Source: Bolinopsis microptera (taxonomy: Eukaryota > Ctenophora > Tentaculata > Lobata > Bolinopsidae). From it: 64,000 nucleotides of DNA. Where the stretch lies: NCBI RefSeq assembly GCF_026151205.1, contig NC_087076.1, positions 16,705,142-16,769,141 on the forward strand, in the 5' to 3' direction. This document shows, piece after piece, positions 31,719 to 42,976 of the stretch; the first letter of the stretch is position 1; the number at the start of each line of letters is the position of its first letter. A program made the position numbers and the translations under genes. The notes under the pieces are model-generated. The model saw nothing but the letters and a program-made list of their open reading frames with translations, searched no databases and was not told the DNA's origin.

Positions 31719-34700
31719 GCTGTCAGTGTCAGTTGAGTTCAGTCGAATTTTGCAACTGTAAAAATCATTCTAGTTCTACAATTACAATCTACATTTGTCG
31801 TACGATACTGATACTGATAGTCACACAGCAGTTTCTAGCTTAGGGGTCGTTCACATATTACGTAATCAATATTTTAGCAATTTTTACCCCCTCCCCCCCC
31901 TTCCGTAATCAACCGTAATCAAGACCCAACCCCCCTCCTCCTGACAGCAATATTACGTAATCATGACCTGACGGCTGACCCCCCCCCCCCCCCCCCCCCC
32001 CCTTGACTTTTTTCCTAGAAAACACTTTTCTCTACGTTTCATGCTACCCTGATCATGCTATCATTATTTTCATGATGAGCCGAAATCATTGTTATGATAT
32101 ATCCGGCCAATTGCACCATCTAAACTACTTACAATTATAGCCGGATATTCGATCAATTTCTAAATTTTATCACTATCAGAGTGAAATTGAGTGGAATTTG
32201 AATTAAGATATTGTCAAATTGTTATTATTCTAGAGGGTAAAAAAGAAAATTTTGATTACGTAATCAGCGACCGAACCCCCCCCCCCCCCCCCCCCCCCGT
32301 AATCAACCGTAAGCATTTGTAAACCCCCCCTCCCCCCTCGGCTGATTACGTAATATGTGAACGACCCCTTACAACCGTCGCTAGGTTGGCGTTTGGTATA
32401 CAACGAAATGCACCGTTTGCTGAAATCATGAACCATAAGATACTGGAGTACAAGGAAGTCGGTTTGTTGGAGGAACTGTGGCAAAAGTGGTTAAAAGAGG
32501 GCGTATCCTGCAAAGGAAACGATGTTAGTTTTAACTAGATTTGACTCGTTGAAGAATGGGTAGAAGTACACGATAATTTTCAACAAAAACATTTCCTCCT
32601 GTTACTGTATTATATATGAAAGAGATATAATATCATGTACATGTAATGTAATATATAAAAAAGAAGTGAATATTTACTTTAAGAAGTAAATGTTGCTATA
32701 TTCCAGCACTCAGATCTTGGCGAATCTGATGAAGTGAGCCAGCGAGGAACCACTCTGGATATGGGATATTTAGCTGGACTCTTTATAAGCTTGGGATTTA
32801 TGGTCGGGATTACCATCTTTATTGTGGCAAGTAGAACTGAGACTTGATAACAGATAAACCTTATTCAAGTTCATATCATCGATCATCAAACTAATTCCTT
32901 TATACTTTCCTTTATAATTATAGAAGTAAAACTTTGTGGAATCACTGCTTACTGTTTTGGTTTGACCTTGCGTTTCATCCACCAATATTGTCATAAGATT
33001 AATCTAAAATTGTGAATTCTAATTTGTAATTCACTTACACTTGCAGGTATGTGAATTGATTTACGCTTCCCTCCTTGACGCCTACGGGAGTAAGCCTGTT
33101 TATGACGCCGCCATTTTTGTTAACCGGACCAGCAAACAGAACTATGTAACGGTAAGTTACATAGCAGATCATTTGAGACTTGTATTGGGCAGTCTTACAC
33201 AAATATTTGAACTCAAAACGTACTCTACATCAGCTATTAGTATTAGCCTATTTTGGATTCCTGAAAGAACAACAGTTGTTTACTTCCAGTTCTACAGACC
33301 GTACCTTTTTTAAAGATCAGCAGCGCCAGTTATCATTTCTTGATGATATTTTCGATGTTTTAGTTACCTGGGTCCTGGGGACCCCCCAGGCTTAACGTAC
33401 GTACGTTTTGGTACGTTTTGGTGAGTTTGGCAGGGCGTGCTCAGGACAACTGCATCGAGTGCGTCCTCCTCCAGCTCAGCATTGAGTTATCGTTTGTCGG
33501 AGTGTAGCCCGGAACCGGTGGTGTGTCTGGGTACTGTTCCATAAATCTGCCTAGACCAACTTTGAAACTGTCTAGCAATGTGATACTCCGGAGCTCCGAT
33601 GGGAGCACGTTGAAGAGCTGAGCTGCTCTAACTCTAAAGCTGTTGTCGTAATCTGTTCTTACCGACAACTGTGCGCTTTTGTTCATGGCTGGGATCTCTG
33701 CCTTAATACCATGCCTTTGATGAGACTTGAACTCGAAGCCCGTATCGTTCGGAGCATGTTCATTAAGAATTTTCCATACATGAATAATAGAATAACGCTC
33801 TCTCCGCCTCTGGAGGGACATCAACTTAAGCTTCTTCAGCCTGTCCCAGTACTGGAGATCACGGCAGCCAGATATCTTCTAGTAAAGGATCTCTGTACAG
33901 TCTCCAGCTTTTGTATCTCTGTGACTTTTGTAGGGTTCCAGACTGGACAGCAGTACTCTAGCTTGGAGCGAACCATGCTTTTGTATAAAGTCAGCATGAC
34001 TACTTGTGACCGGTCTCTAAAGGCACTCAATGTCCAAGCCGCCATTTTTCTAGCTCCTTGAACTGTCTTCTCAATGTGAGGACCCCATGACCTACTGCTG
34101 CTAACATACACTCCAAGGTCTCTGACAGTTTCCTGTGGTGATATTGCGTGTCCTTTTGGTGTAGTATACTCAACAGTCTCTGGGTAGAACGGGAGCTCTC
34201 TTAGAGCTTTTGATCCATTCAGGGGGTAGTTTACAACCTCAAACTTCTGTTCGTGTAGCTCCATGTTGTTAACACGTGACCACTCGATAACTATGTTGAG
34301 ATCATCTTGCAGTAACTCCACACTACTCATTCCTCGGATAGCCCCAATCAGCTTTGTGTCGTCTGCAAAGCTGAATCCGTTACTATAGCTAATGCTGTTC
34401 AACAGATCGTTGATGTACAGGATAAATAGGATCGGTCCTAGGACTGTCCCTTGTGGCACCCCACTTGCCACTGGCTGGAAGGATGATTTGCGACCTTCAA
34501 CAACGACTGTTTGTTTTCTGTTTAGCAAAAACTCTTTGATCCACCTTAAAACCTGACCACCAATTCCGTATCGACCAAGCTTGGCTAGCAGCTTCAAACG
34601 ATAACAGCAATGAAATATCCAGCTCCCTTTTAGGGCACTCAACACGAATACGTACCCGTAGTATAGAGCTCTTCAACACGGCAATTGCTATAGCGTGACC

Positions 34701-35458
34701 CGCCGAATCATGTTGTCACACCTCAAATTATTTGTTATATAGTAGTGTTGAAAGTATTAACTAATATTAATATTAATAATAAAGTTTCACCCACACTCCA
34801 CAGAGCTCAGCTCCCAAGTTTTGGACAGCACTATCTCGGAGATGGCAACTGCTGAAATATGATTTAAAGGAGCACTGGTGGACGATAGAAGCTTTCAGAA
34901 AACACAAACCCTCCAAGAAGCTCTCCAAAGATGGATCCACGCAGACAAAAAAACATTATTGGTACGGTTAATCCTTTATGTTTAACGTTTTTTGTTGCAT
35001 CTGAAAGACATTTTGTTCATTAAGTTTCCTTGTTTCCATTAAACTACAAACAGCATAATATTATGATTATTGTTTATTTTCTTTCTGACCATACTTTTCA
35101 TTCCAGTTTGCAGTTATCAAATTCCACGTCTGAAGATTTCCGGTCAGATTTACAAGTACCTCCCTCTGCTGATCGCACCAGAAGTGGGTCTGTTCCAGGG
35201 CTCATTGTGGCAGATAGCGGCCACAACAACACCTTCAACAACGTCCATATTCTTAACAGACTCAGAGAGGGTTCAAAGGAATATGAGAACTATTCAAAGT
35301 CGGACGCCGTGTTCTTAAGTTGCCCTGACACGACCGATGCCAAACTTAACGAGCTTCAAGTCCCGTTTTCTAAGTCAGATGCAGATATCTCTACCGTGAT
35401 AAGATACAGGCAGACTGATAGAGACACCAATACTAGTAGCAGTGAGATGCTATCATAA
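26058..35458 (+). CDS. Ionotropic glutamate receptor (GluN/epsilon-like), 21 exons
   Basis: Exons: 26058-26169, 26606-26761, 27042-27175, 27377-27450, 27607-27676, 27861-28054, 28277-28525, 28759-28944, 29078-29236, 29348-29434, 29650-29850, 30017-30183, 30306-30457, 30699-30950, 31054-31254, 31538-31656, 32385-32523, 32707-32826, 33047-33151, 34804-34961, 35107-35458; about 1128 residues. Order: signal peptide (MVIVLFLVHFYLLALCQS), amino-terminal domain, S1 (PFVIKDD, YRGYCVDL, SLRERYIDFTVPF), M1, pore (ASLLGQSPVEGGP), M3 MYTANLAAFLT, S2 (WGTVFSTNPEILMRNS, AFIYESPYLEYKQQ), M4 and a 200-residue cytosolic tail. Met replaces the usual Ser before YTANLAAF. The S2 acidic position reads Glu (YES) where GluN1 has Asp (WDS). 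The intron after exon 18 appears to use a GC donor. Joins 2/3 and 14/15 do not keep frame with the canonical sites I can see. It is a ligand-gated cation channel; agonist and subfamily are unproven. Confidence 0.88.
27704..27740. repeat. Poly-G tract in a glutamate receptor intron
   Basis: A run of more than 20 consecutive G with flanking G-rich sequence, about 30 bases after the exon 5 donor. It is one of several such homopolymers in the window. Confidence 0.9.
31843..32368. mobile_element. Harbinger-type MITE
   Basis: 526 bp with perfect 26-bp terminal inverted repeats starting GGGGTCGTTCACATATTACG, flanked by TTA on both sides (31840-31842 and 32369-32371). A 3-bp TTA duplication with G-rich ends fits PIF/Harbinger. 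It has two poly-C tracts (about 31,980 and 32,278) and no coding capacity. It lies in the receptor intron between exons 16 and 17, ending 16 bases before exon 17. Confidence 0.85.
33365..34680 (-). mobile_element. 5'-truncated LINE (CR1/jockey-type) in a glutamate receptor intron
   Basis: The minus strand encodes the back half of a reverse transcriptase. 34645-33836 has GVPQGTVLGPILFILYINDL and FADDTKL. A second frame, 33824-33441, continues the C-terminal part (SLQRRRERYSIIHVWKIL, FNVLPSELRS). The two frames are offset by a frameshift near 33,830, and the endonuclease half is absent. It is a dead insertion antisense to the receptor. The 3' end is about 33,365-33,440. Confidence 0.85.
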
Positions 35459-36910
35459 CACGATGAAATTATGTTTATACTTATTATAGTTGTCGACTGT
35501 CGGGACCCTATATTCTTATGTTCACACACTATTACATTAGCATGGTTTTTATTAGAATTTATTAGAATTATCGTCAGCCTGTCTAGTGTCTTTATAAACA
35601 ATACAAATATGGAATTTTTCAGAATTTAAAACATTGCAAAATATTGCAAGCGCACAAGAAATCATTAAAATACATAACCACGTTCTTTATCTTTTTGGCA
35701 AGCTACCAAATCTATTTTATACTCTTCATTCGCTCAGCAAGAAGTCACGATCTAAGAAATAGAACAATTTTCCCTGAGAATAAAATCAAACGAAAAACTT
35801 GCAAAATACATGAAAAAAAGGTTGTATTGTCTCTGGGGTCGTCCAAACATAACTGAAAGGATGGAGAACGAGGTTTAGATGTCACTCGGTGATTTAGCGT
35901 TATTCCTCCGTTTGAATCGCTGTTCTTTAGTGTTTTGCTACACCCTCCTTCTTATTTGTTGCTTCGCCTCTGAAATATATATGTTAATCGGGGTACAAGT
36001 GAATAAGTCATCGATCAGGTTGAAGCTCGCTCTATTGTGCCTCATTTAAAACTGAACTCGCAGGGGAAAGTTCATAATATCAACTATGAACTATCATACA
36101 ACTATAACATGTAATTTAGAACCCAGACCCTCAAAAAATAACCTGTCCCGTTCAAATTGAAATGCAGCAGAGTTTATTGCCACTGGTACAACTGTAGTAA
36201 AGTAGTAAATTTGCGCCACGTAGAGGAATAGAGGAAACACAAGGCTGTCGTGAATCGTCACAGAAATGACATAGCTATGATTAAATAGACCATATCTCAA
36301 GTTGGAATGGATCCAGAATAGGTGGTCGTTTATCTTACAAACTATTTATAGTGTCTGTATTTCAATGCGCTCGGATCTTATTCGCCCACGTTCTACATTT
36401 ACGATATCACATGACCACGCGCCGCAATCACGTGACGTCATGACACTACATTTCGCTACACTAACTGCCAGAGCGATCAAGTTTGTACAGCACAACATAT
36501 TTTGCGCCTTCCAGAAAATAACCTACTAACCGAAATTGTTCCTTAATTACACGCGGTGGCTGTATCTTCACTCCACATCAAGACTTAAGTTAAGTACAAA
36601 TTACTCAATATAACAACATAATAACAAATGTTTGAAGATTAAGGCAGATATTTTGGTTTTAGTAGTCTAAATGTTATAAACCAGTTTGCAATCAAAGAAA
36701 AATAAGAATATTTGCGGAAAGTGAGGATTTGATCCGAAGAGACTAGCTTGAACACAACAACGGTTAAAATAAAAAACAACGTTAAATAAGAAGAACGTAT
36801 CGATCAGTTTCTCAATACACTCTAAGATGCTAATTTCTAGTGTTCAGTTACAATTTTATAAATAACGAAAGTTAAAATCATTCCACCAGATATTCAATAC
36901 TTGATTATTA
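35459..36910. other. Intergenic region between the converging receptor and TMBIM6 genes
   Basis: Both flanking genes end here. An AATAAA at about 35,780 could serve the receptor mRNA. No gene or repeat is recognised in the rest. Confidence 0.5.
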
Positions 36911-39900
36911 TTATAATTTTTTATTTACCTTCTTTTTCTCCTTGTCAGTCAAGATGATCATCAAATCTTTGAAAATGATGACGAAGTCAATGAACAAATC
37001 AACAGAGTGCCTGGGAAAGAATTAGTATCAATATTAGAGTAGAACATATAATAATAATGTGTTAGATGTTGAAAAAAAGTTTGATAGAACTATAGAACAG
37101 AGATGAGCCAAAAAGGTGCTAGGTCATAAGGTGACAAATGTAAATAATGTAACAAGATAAACCACTCACCATATGAAGTCGTTGTCTCCCAGTCGTTTCT
37201 TCTCAACGATGAGTTGGGTGTCATACATGACAAAGAGACAGGAGATAATGAGGGAAAGGTAAACTGAGAACTGAGGACAGGTTGATTATCACAATATTTT
37301 CGGGGGTTAAATAATTCTACAGGGTAGCCCAGAACTGAACAGTCATAACACGATATAGTAGGTAACAAGATCAGATATTGTTACTCGCAGTAACCAGCTA
37401 TTGTTACTTGCAGTGACCAAATTTTTTTACTTGCAGTGAATAGATATGTTGTCAAATAGTTGTTCTGCCCCGCCCCCCCCCCCCCCCCCCCCCCCTGTAG
37501 TAGGAGTATAACTTGCAATTATGTGTACTGTTAAGATTTCCTGGATTGGCGACAAGCGGTAAGGGGCATGGGTTCAGTGAGATGATTTGGGATTAGTCAT
37601 GACTTATGGCAAACAAAACCAAAGAATAATTTATTCGCCTCATGAACATAAAGAGCAAGAAATATCTTAAGTATATACAATAATAGATGAAAGTGCGCAG
37701 TGAAACTAACCAGAGCAATAGAAGGAACCCTGAAGAACATGTTAGCCAGGGAGAGGATAAGTAGTCCACTAAGGGCAGTGGAGAGCAGGGAGCCCAGGAA
37801 GAGCATGGACCTGCGCTCTGCGTACAGTGCTGTCAGAGTAAAGCTCACAAACACCACTGAGGTGGTCACAAACGCTGTCACGATGATCCTGAAAGAGGTG
37901 GTTTTGAGTCGGGAACCTGTTTTGAGTTGGGAACCTGTTTCGAGTTGGGAACCTGTTTTTAATGGTAACTTGTTTGGGTTCCTTGTGTTTGGGAGTATTG
38001 GAATGTTTCAGATTATTGTGTTTGGGAGTAATGGAATGTTTCAGATTATTGTGTTTGGGAGTAATGGAATGTTTCAGATTATTGTGTGTGGGAGTAATGG
38101 AATGTTTCAGATTATTGCGAACCAGACCCTAATGTGACCGACAACACAGTAAACTGTTCCCAGTGTTACAATGTTCAGGTGAATGATACTGGACTAAATT
38201 TGTAGTCTAGATCGAAGAAATCTTCAATGTTTGAGGATTATATCCGCGAATGAGTGGGTACAGCGCTTTACTTGCAAAGTAGTGAGCCTGAACAACTAGC
38301 ATAGCTTTGTTGTTAAATACCTGACGTTTGTGAACTGACTTTTGGAGCATATAAGGCGTAATTATAACATTATCTATTCAACTGCAAACTTTTTAGTCTT
38401 GATCTGTTGTATGGCACGCACGAATATTGTGGATTATTGTTTTAGGTTGATAAAATTCAGAATATTCAGCAAACCGTTACTATTTTAAAATTCTCGCATT
38501 TTATATAAATAGTTACAAGACACTCTTCTTGACCCCTTTATATTGTTCATACAAAGGTATTGTTCCTGAAAAGCTAAAAATACCTTGAATAACTTGTTTT
38601 GGTATGATTGGGATTCGTACGTCAAATATCTAGCATTACATGAGACGCATTAGTTATATAATAGGTGCTTTGAGTGGAAAAGTTCAATACTTTATGATGA
38701 ACAAAGATTTACTGTGAGTTCCTCAGATGCCCAAAAGTATTCTCTACAATCTACATATTGTGTTTGACAGCAAGTTCTACATCTTCATCCTTCACATCAT
38801 CTACTACTATACCTACTACCCTGTTTCTTTGTTTATCTCCTTTATATTGGTATATTCTATGAGATTTGGAAGAGTATTAATAACAGGAAGGCTACAACTC
38901 GGAATAAAGAGCCTGCTGTTAAGTTACGAGATAACACTGTGAAAAGGAAGGTTAAGATAATAATAACGCTGTCTCTGATAACTGTTGGGTTTTTTGTAGC
39001 CTGGTTCCCCTATTTTTACAGCTTGGCTGAGGGGGTCTTGTTCGGTGTATCTAGGCCAGGGTTTAGAGTTACTATTGTTATGTTTTATTTTAATTTACTG
39101 TGGGATTCAGTAGTGTACGCTATGAGGACACCGTTAATTTACAACATGTTACTTAACTGTGTGTTCAATAGGAGAATTGTCAATTCTAACAGTCGATAGT
39201 AACGTTGGTTTCTACTTTTGGATTTGAAAGTGGTTTTGTTTTACGTTTATATTTGTTGTTCAGACACTCTCTTCGGACAATTAAACTTGTATATTTGTCA
39301 CATAGTAGTAACTCATGTGCAGTAGTAAAAAAAAGAAAAAGTGTTGAATAAAATACATTAAATCTAACAACTCTTTTCACAAACATTTCATGAGTTGTAA
39401 ATAAATTTAGTGAAACTTACGATGGATCCACAGATATGACATAGTCTAAGAGATAGGAGGATTCCAGACCAAGACAGCAGGCCAATCCACTGACATATCC
39501 TGAAAGATGAAAAATTGAGACTGTAGTCAAATCATATTAATATAAGTCTAGTTTATTCTCAAAAGTTTATACATAGTTTCAAAAGTAATAAAGGTGATAC
39601 ATGACACCGATGTAGTGTGTAAATCTCTCAGAATTTAGCTATGAGTATTAAAAACTACAATTGCGCAAGACTCAGCGTAACACACAATAATCACTTATAT
39701 AAAATATAAATGTATTGAACAAAAGTTTTGGATTAGGGCAGGTGTGTGGAACAAAGCTATTTCGTCACTAAATTTAACAGTTGTGTGATAACTCTAAGTG
39801 ATGAACCGGCTGCGAGTTAAGATAATCTACGAGTACATGGTATTAGTTGCGACCAACTAATATCGAGGTTTAATGGAATGTACAGCAAGAATGTAGTAAA

Positions 39901-40781
39901 GGTGCACAAAATATGCTTTATTTATTCCAATCATTATTAAATTATCAAGAAACAGTATGTTCTTAGTTTGCAGTTACTGACCGAGTCGTTTCATGGGTGT
40001 GGCAGTGTTCTTTGAAGAAGCTGTAAGGTAGATGAACACGAACAGTCCGATAATTCCACCGAAGTGAAGAACCTGAATTATCAAACATGAAAAACATATC
40101 TAAGTCTATTTAAATGTGTTAAGAACAATACTGATAATCTATACGATTGTCGTTATTCCATATCATATCTACGTTTTTATCTGTATTTTATCTGCGTTGT
40201 TTAATCAAGGTGCTATAACTAACATTGTTAGTTATAGCACCTGTTGTTAGTTTTAACCCTGCCTTAGTCAGTTGAAAGTCTGATAGCATAAAGTCTGATA
40301 GCATATGTTCCGTTTGATTTGACCAAACTAATGCCTTTCATTGCTTTATAGCTTATAATATTGACGCGGATTAGAATAAAACAAATCAACCGACTGTGCT
40401 CTTGAGATAGCAGTTGATTGCTGCTCCGAGTGCTGCGATAATGATCTCCATAGAAACACAGGCGTACACATTCTTCAAGTGAGACTTTGTGCTCTTGTCT
40501 CTGAGAACGTAAGATTTTAAACCTTAACTCATGGAACGAAAATGGATGAAAATAAAGTGATTGAAGTGGTTAGAAAATTGATTCCGCGTTTGTAGCAACA
40601 CCATTACACCATGTTCTGTTAAGTTACAAAACAGACCGTCAATAAATAGTGAAAATTTCGAGAAAAAGAACCGAGAACATAGAATTAAGAAAACTTACAA
40701 GTTTGAGAAGTTGAAGATAACCTTAGGATCAAACTTGGTTTGACCGCCATTTTGCGAGAATCGGTTCGAAAACCGGTCCAT
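36911..40781 (-). CDS. TMBIM6: TMBIM6 (Bax inhibitor-1), 7 exons
   Basis: Exons in transcript order: 40781-40699, 40500-40395, 40072-39982, 39499-39421, 37888-37711, 37263-37170, 37010-36911; about 243 residues (human 237). Diagnostic stretches are the start MDRFSNRF with KFDPKVIFNFSN, TPMKRLGYVSGLACC, FTLTALYAERRSMLFLGS, FVMYDTQLIVEKKRLGD, HSVDLFIDFVIIF and a charged KEKKK tail. The family is a six- or seven-TM ER membrane protein that limits Ca2+ leak and cell death. Join 5/6 is off by one base with the canonical sites I see, and exon 2 needs a weaker GTCGGT donor to stay in frame. Exons 4 and 5 are separated by 1.5 kb holding a GPCR relic and minisatellites. Confidence 0.92.
37465..37496. 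repeat. Poly-C tract in a TMBIM6 intron
   Basis: A C-run of more than 20 bases between TMBIM6 exons 5 and 6, seen on the + strand. Confidence 0.9.
37905..38120. repeat. Two adjacent minisatellites (18-bp and 33-bp units)
   Basis: GAACCTGTTTTGAGTTGG-type units occur three to four times at 37,911-37,960. Four copies of a 33-bp unit containing GGAATGTTTCAGATTATTGT follow. They lie beside TMBIM6 exon 5, in intron 4. Confidence 0.9.
38727..39199 (+). pseudogene. Rhodopsin-family GPCR fragment (TM5-TM7) with a frameshift
   Basis: The first frame (from 38727) reads a TM5-like segment FYIFILHIIYYYTYYPVSLF. The homologous sequence then moves to another frame at about 38,850 (EIWKSINNRKATTRNKE) and continues through VKRKVKIIITLSLITVGFFV, AWFPY (TM6) and a TM7 with DSVVYAMRTPLIYNMLLN, which occupies the NPxxY position. 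TM1-TM4 are not found upstream. It lies on the strand opposite TMBIM6, inside its intron 4. A Cys/Asn-rich open stretch at 38,120-38,175 (NVTDNTVNCSQCYNVQ) might be another remnant exon. Confidence 0.65.
40208..40242. repeat. Perfect 16-bp inverted repeat with a 3-base loop
   Basis: AGGTGCTATAACTAAC pairs exactly with 40227-40242. It is in a TMBIM6 intron. It is too short for a typical miRNA precursor. Confidence 0.9.
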
Positions 40782-41266
40782 TGCTGTCTAAAATAAGTTA
40801 TAAATTAGCTAATTAATAAGACGATAAGTAGTAGCTGCTATAAACCGTTTTAGATGGTAAAGACAGTTCATTTGAACAGTCATAACCAAGCTCGATATGA
40901 TTTTGAACATTAGTAACATACTAACATCATTTAACTTTAAGATAGGTAGGAAAAATGATTTTTGTCGAGTAATAACATTCCAGGTCGAGGTCTGTATAAC
41001 CGTTATCAAATAATGTGAACTTACAAATATTACATAATATTACAAATTGTTATATATAAAGAAGTAAACGTCAAAATTAATTAAACTGCTTTGATAAGTA
41101 GCATCATCTGAATAAGACAAGAAATTGGATAGGTGTCAATTTATCTAATAATTTAATAGTTTATTTTACAGTAAAAATGTCCCTTAAATATGATATGTCT
41201 AAAATTAATGTTGATTAACAAATGTTCCACACTAGCAATGAACATTTTATCACATTTGACTTATGA

Positions 41267-42193
41267 TTATTGTCTGAAAGATTTGTACTGTGTAGAGGCA
41301 TGCTCCCACCCCGTTGAGCAGTGAGAAGAAAGCGACACAGAATCGTCTATTTCCCTGGGATACACTTTATAGTCCACCAGTTCATTGTGTGGTATATTGA
41401 CTCGGATCAGGCCCTTATGTTTGGTATCATCATCTCCTATACACAGTGGACATTGGCCACCACTGTGGGAGTCAACTGCCCGGTAACCCTGACTGACACT
41501 ATACGTTTGAATACACTGATGATTAAGTTCCTCAACTTTATCAGAGTTTTCCTTGTCTTCGACAATCAGGGTATTCTGAGTAATGTTGAGATGGTCGGGC
41601 AGTTTCACAGAGCAAAGATCACTGTTTGCCATTCTGAATTTTTTAAGTTCATTGTAATATGAGTCTGGTTTGTTGGAAATACCACTGTTGACAGACAGGT
41701 CATATGCTAGATCAGCACCATAGCTTGGAGCAATTTGACGTAAATCAGCAGCAAGCTTTGAGTAAGATGCATTCAATTTCTGATGCAATCTCTCCCTATG
41801 ATTTTCAGTGCAATGAGGGCTATGGATGGGGCTATCATCTGATCCAACTATAGTTTTATCTTTCAAGGGTGTCTTATGTGGTCTCCCATAATTACTTGAT
41901 GAGCTATCATTCATTATATCTGACAAAGGGATTAGCTGATTGGTGGAACAATTACCATTTGTTGATGCAATTTGGTCATAACGTTTATTACCAGCTTTAT
42001 CTAGGAATTCAATGTAGGTCTTGGTTGGTGTACTGAACGCATAAGGAGGCTGAAAGTCTTGGGCTTTAGATGTGCCATTGGCTGTTTGTCGATTTTGAAC
42101 ATTAGAGGAGTCATTCAAAATGTCCCATGCCCTCGCTTGTCCAATTTTTAGTTTTTTTAACAGTTCTTGATTGGATTTTCTAAGCTCTTCCAT
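41267..42193 (-). CDS. Probable LINE ORF1 part, inverted relative to the rest of the element
   Basis: A 309-residue open frame beginning MEELRKSNQELLKKLKIGQA, hydrophilic and rich in Ser/Asn. It has one CPLC pair and an HSP/SPIHSPHC stretch. I recognise no domain. It ends near 41267 and its start lies next to the + strand LINE parts at 42.4 kb. That arrangement is what a 5' inversion of a LINE would give: the ORF1 start at the junction and its 3' part facing outward. It could instead be an unrelated host gene; I see no splice sites that demand that. Confidence 0.45.
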   Translation of the reverse strand: MEELRKSNQELLKKLKIGQARAWDILNDSSNVQNRQTANGTSKAQDFQPPYAFSTPTKTYIEFLDKAGNKRYDQIASTNGNCSTNQLIPLSDIMNDSSSSNYGRPHKTPLKDKTIVGSDDSPIHSPHCTENHRERLHQKLNASYSKLAADLRQIAPSYGADLAYDLSVNSGISNKPDSYYNELKKFRMANSDLCSVKLPDHLNITQNTLIVEDKENSDKVEELNHQCIQTYSVSQGYRAVDSHSGGQCPLCIGDDDTKHKGLIRVNIPHNELVDYKVYPREIDDSVSLSSHCSTGWEHASTQYKSFRQ

Positions 42194-42437
42194 GTTGCTG
42201 AAAATAATTGTTAATGCTGTTCAGTGTTGTAGTTCCTTGTAATTTTATTAATGTCCCTAAACAAAATCCCTGAAATTAGTCAGGAAGAATGAGGTTGCAA
42301 GAGACATTCATGGGTGATATTTTTTAAATTTTTGTTCCAAGACTGATGTCTAGTCCAATTCGACGCACCTCTTGGTAGATTATATAAACCTACAAATATT
42401 ACATAACTGATGTAAAGGCCTCATTTGCCCTCGCAAC

Positions 42438-42821
42438 ATGAGGACTAAACTTCTGTGCCCTGATAGTTTTTCTGGTGATGCTAGAGCTCTTGACTTTACA
42501 AACAATTGTATTGAAAAACTTGTACTTTTCCTTCACAAGTGGGCACCTGGAGCTGATATTAAAATTGTTAACTTATTACCTCGGGAGAGTTTCTCCAGAA
42601 ACAAGGTTATAACTGATATCAATGAGTGTATATCAAATCTGCAAAGAAAATACACCTATGTAAAACTGCTCTCAACCGAGACCAATCGTTTCTTGTTTAG
42701 TGATAAGAAAGGCTTTAGAAAATCGTCATTTTTTAGTAGTTATGGAGAGGATAATGTCCATCTCAATGATTATGGCATAGTGAAATTAGCAAGGCACTTG
42801 AAGTATCATGCACACCATTAG
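42438..42821 (+). CDS. SGNH/GDSL-type esterase domain of a LINE ORF1 (C-terminal part)
   Basis: A 127-residue frame ending with DNVHLNDYGIVKLARHLKYH, which carries the D..H pair of the last SGNH-hydrolase block. VNLLPRESFSRN matches the block typical of CR1/L2 ORF1 esterases. The N-terminal block with the catalytic Ser is missing, in keeping with a deletion or inversion junction just upstream. A neighbouring frame at 42,410-42,440 reads on without Met, so the start is unknown. Confidence 0.65.
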   Translation: MRTKLLCPDSFSGDARALDFTNNCIEKLVLFLHKWAPGADIKIVNLLPRESFSRNKVITDINECISNLQRKYTYVKLLSTETNRFLFSDKKGFRKSSFFSSYGEDNVHLNDYGIVKLARHLKYHAHH

Positions 42822-42976
42822 AATACTGCTGAATACTGACATAACACTCCTACCATCAGTTTTATTTTTACAGTACGACATCCAGACAAATACAACCTGC
42901 TTTTATTCTGTTTTTTAGTTTAAACACAACTTTACAACTTTTATTCATTCCATTGTGAATTAATAAGATTCACAAG

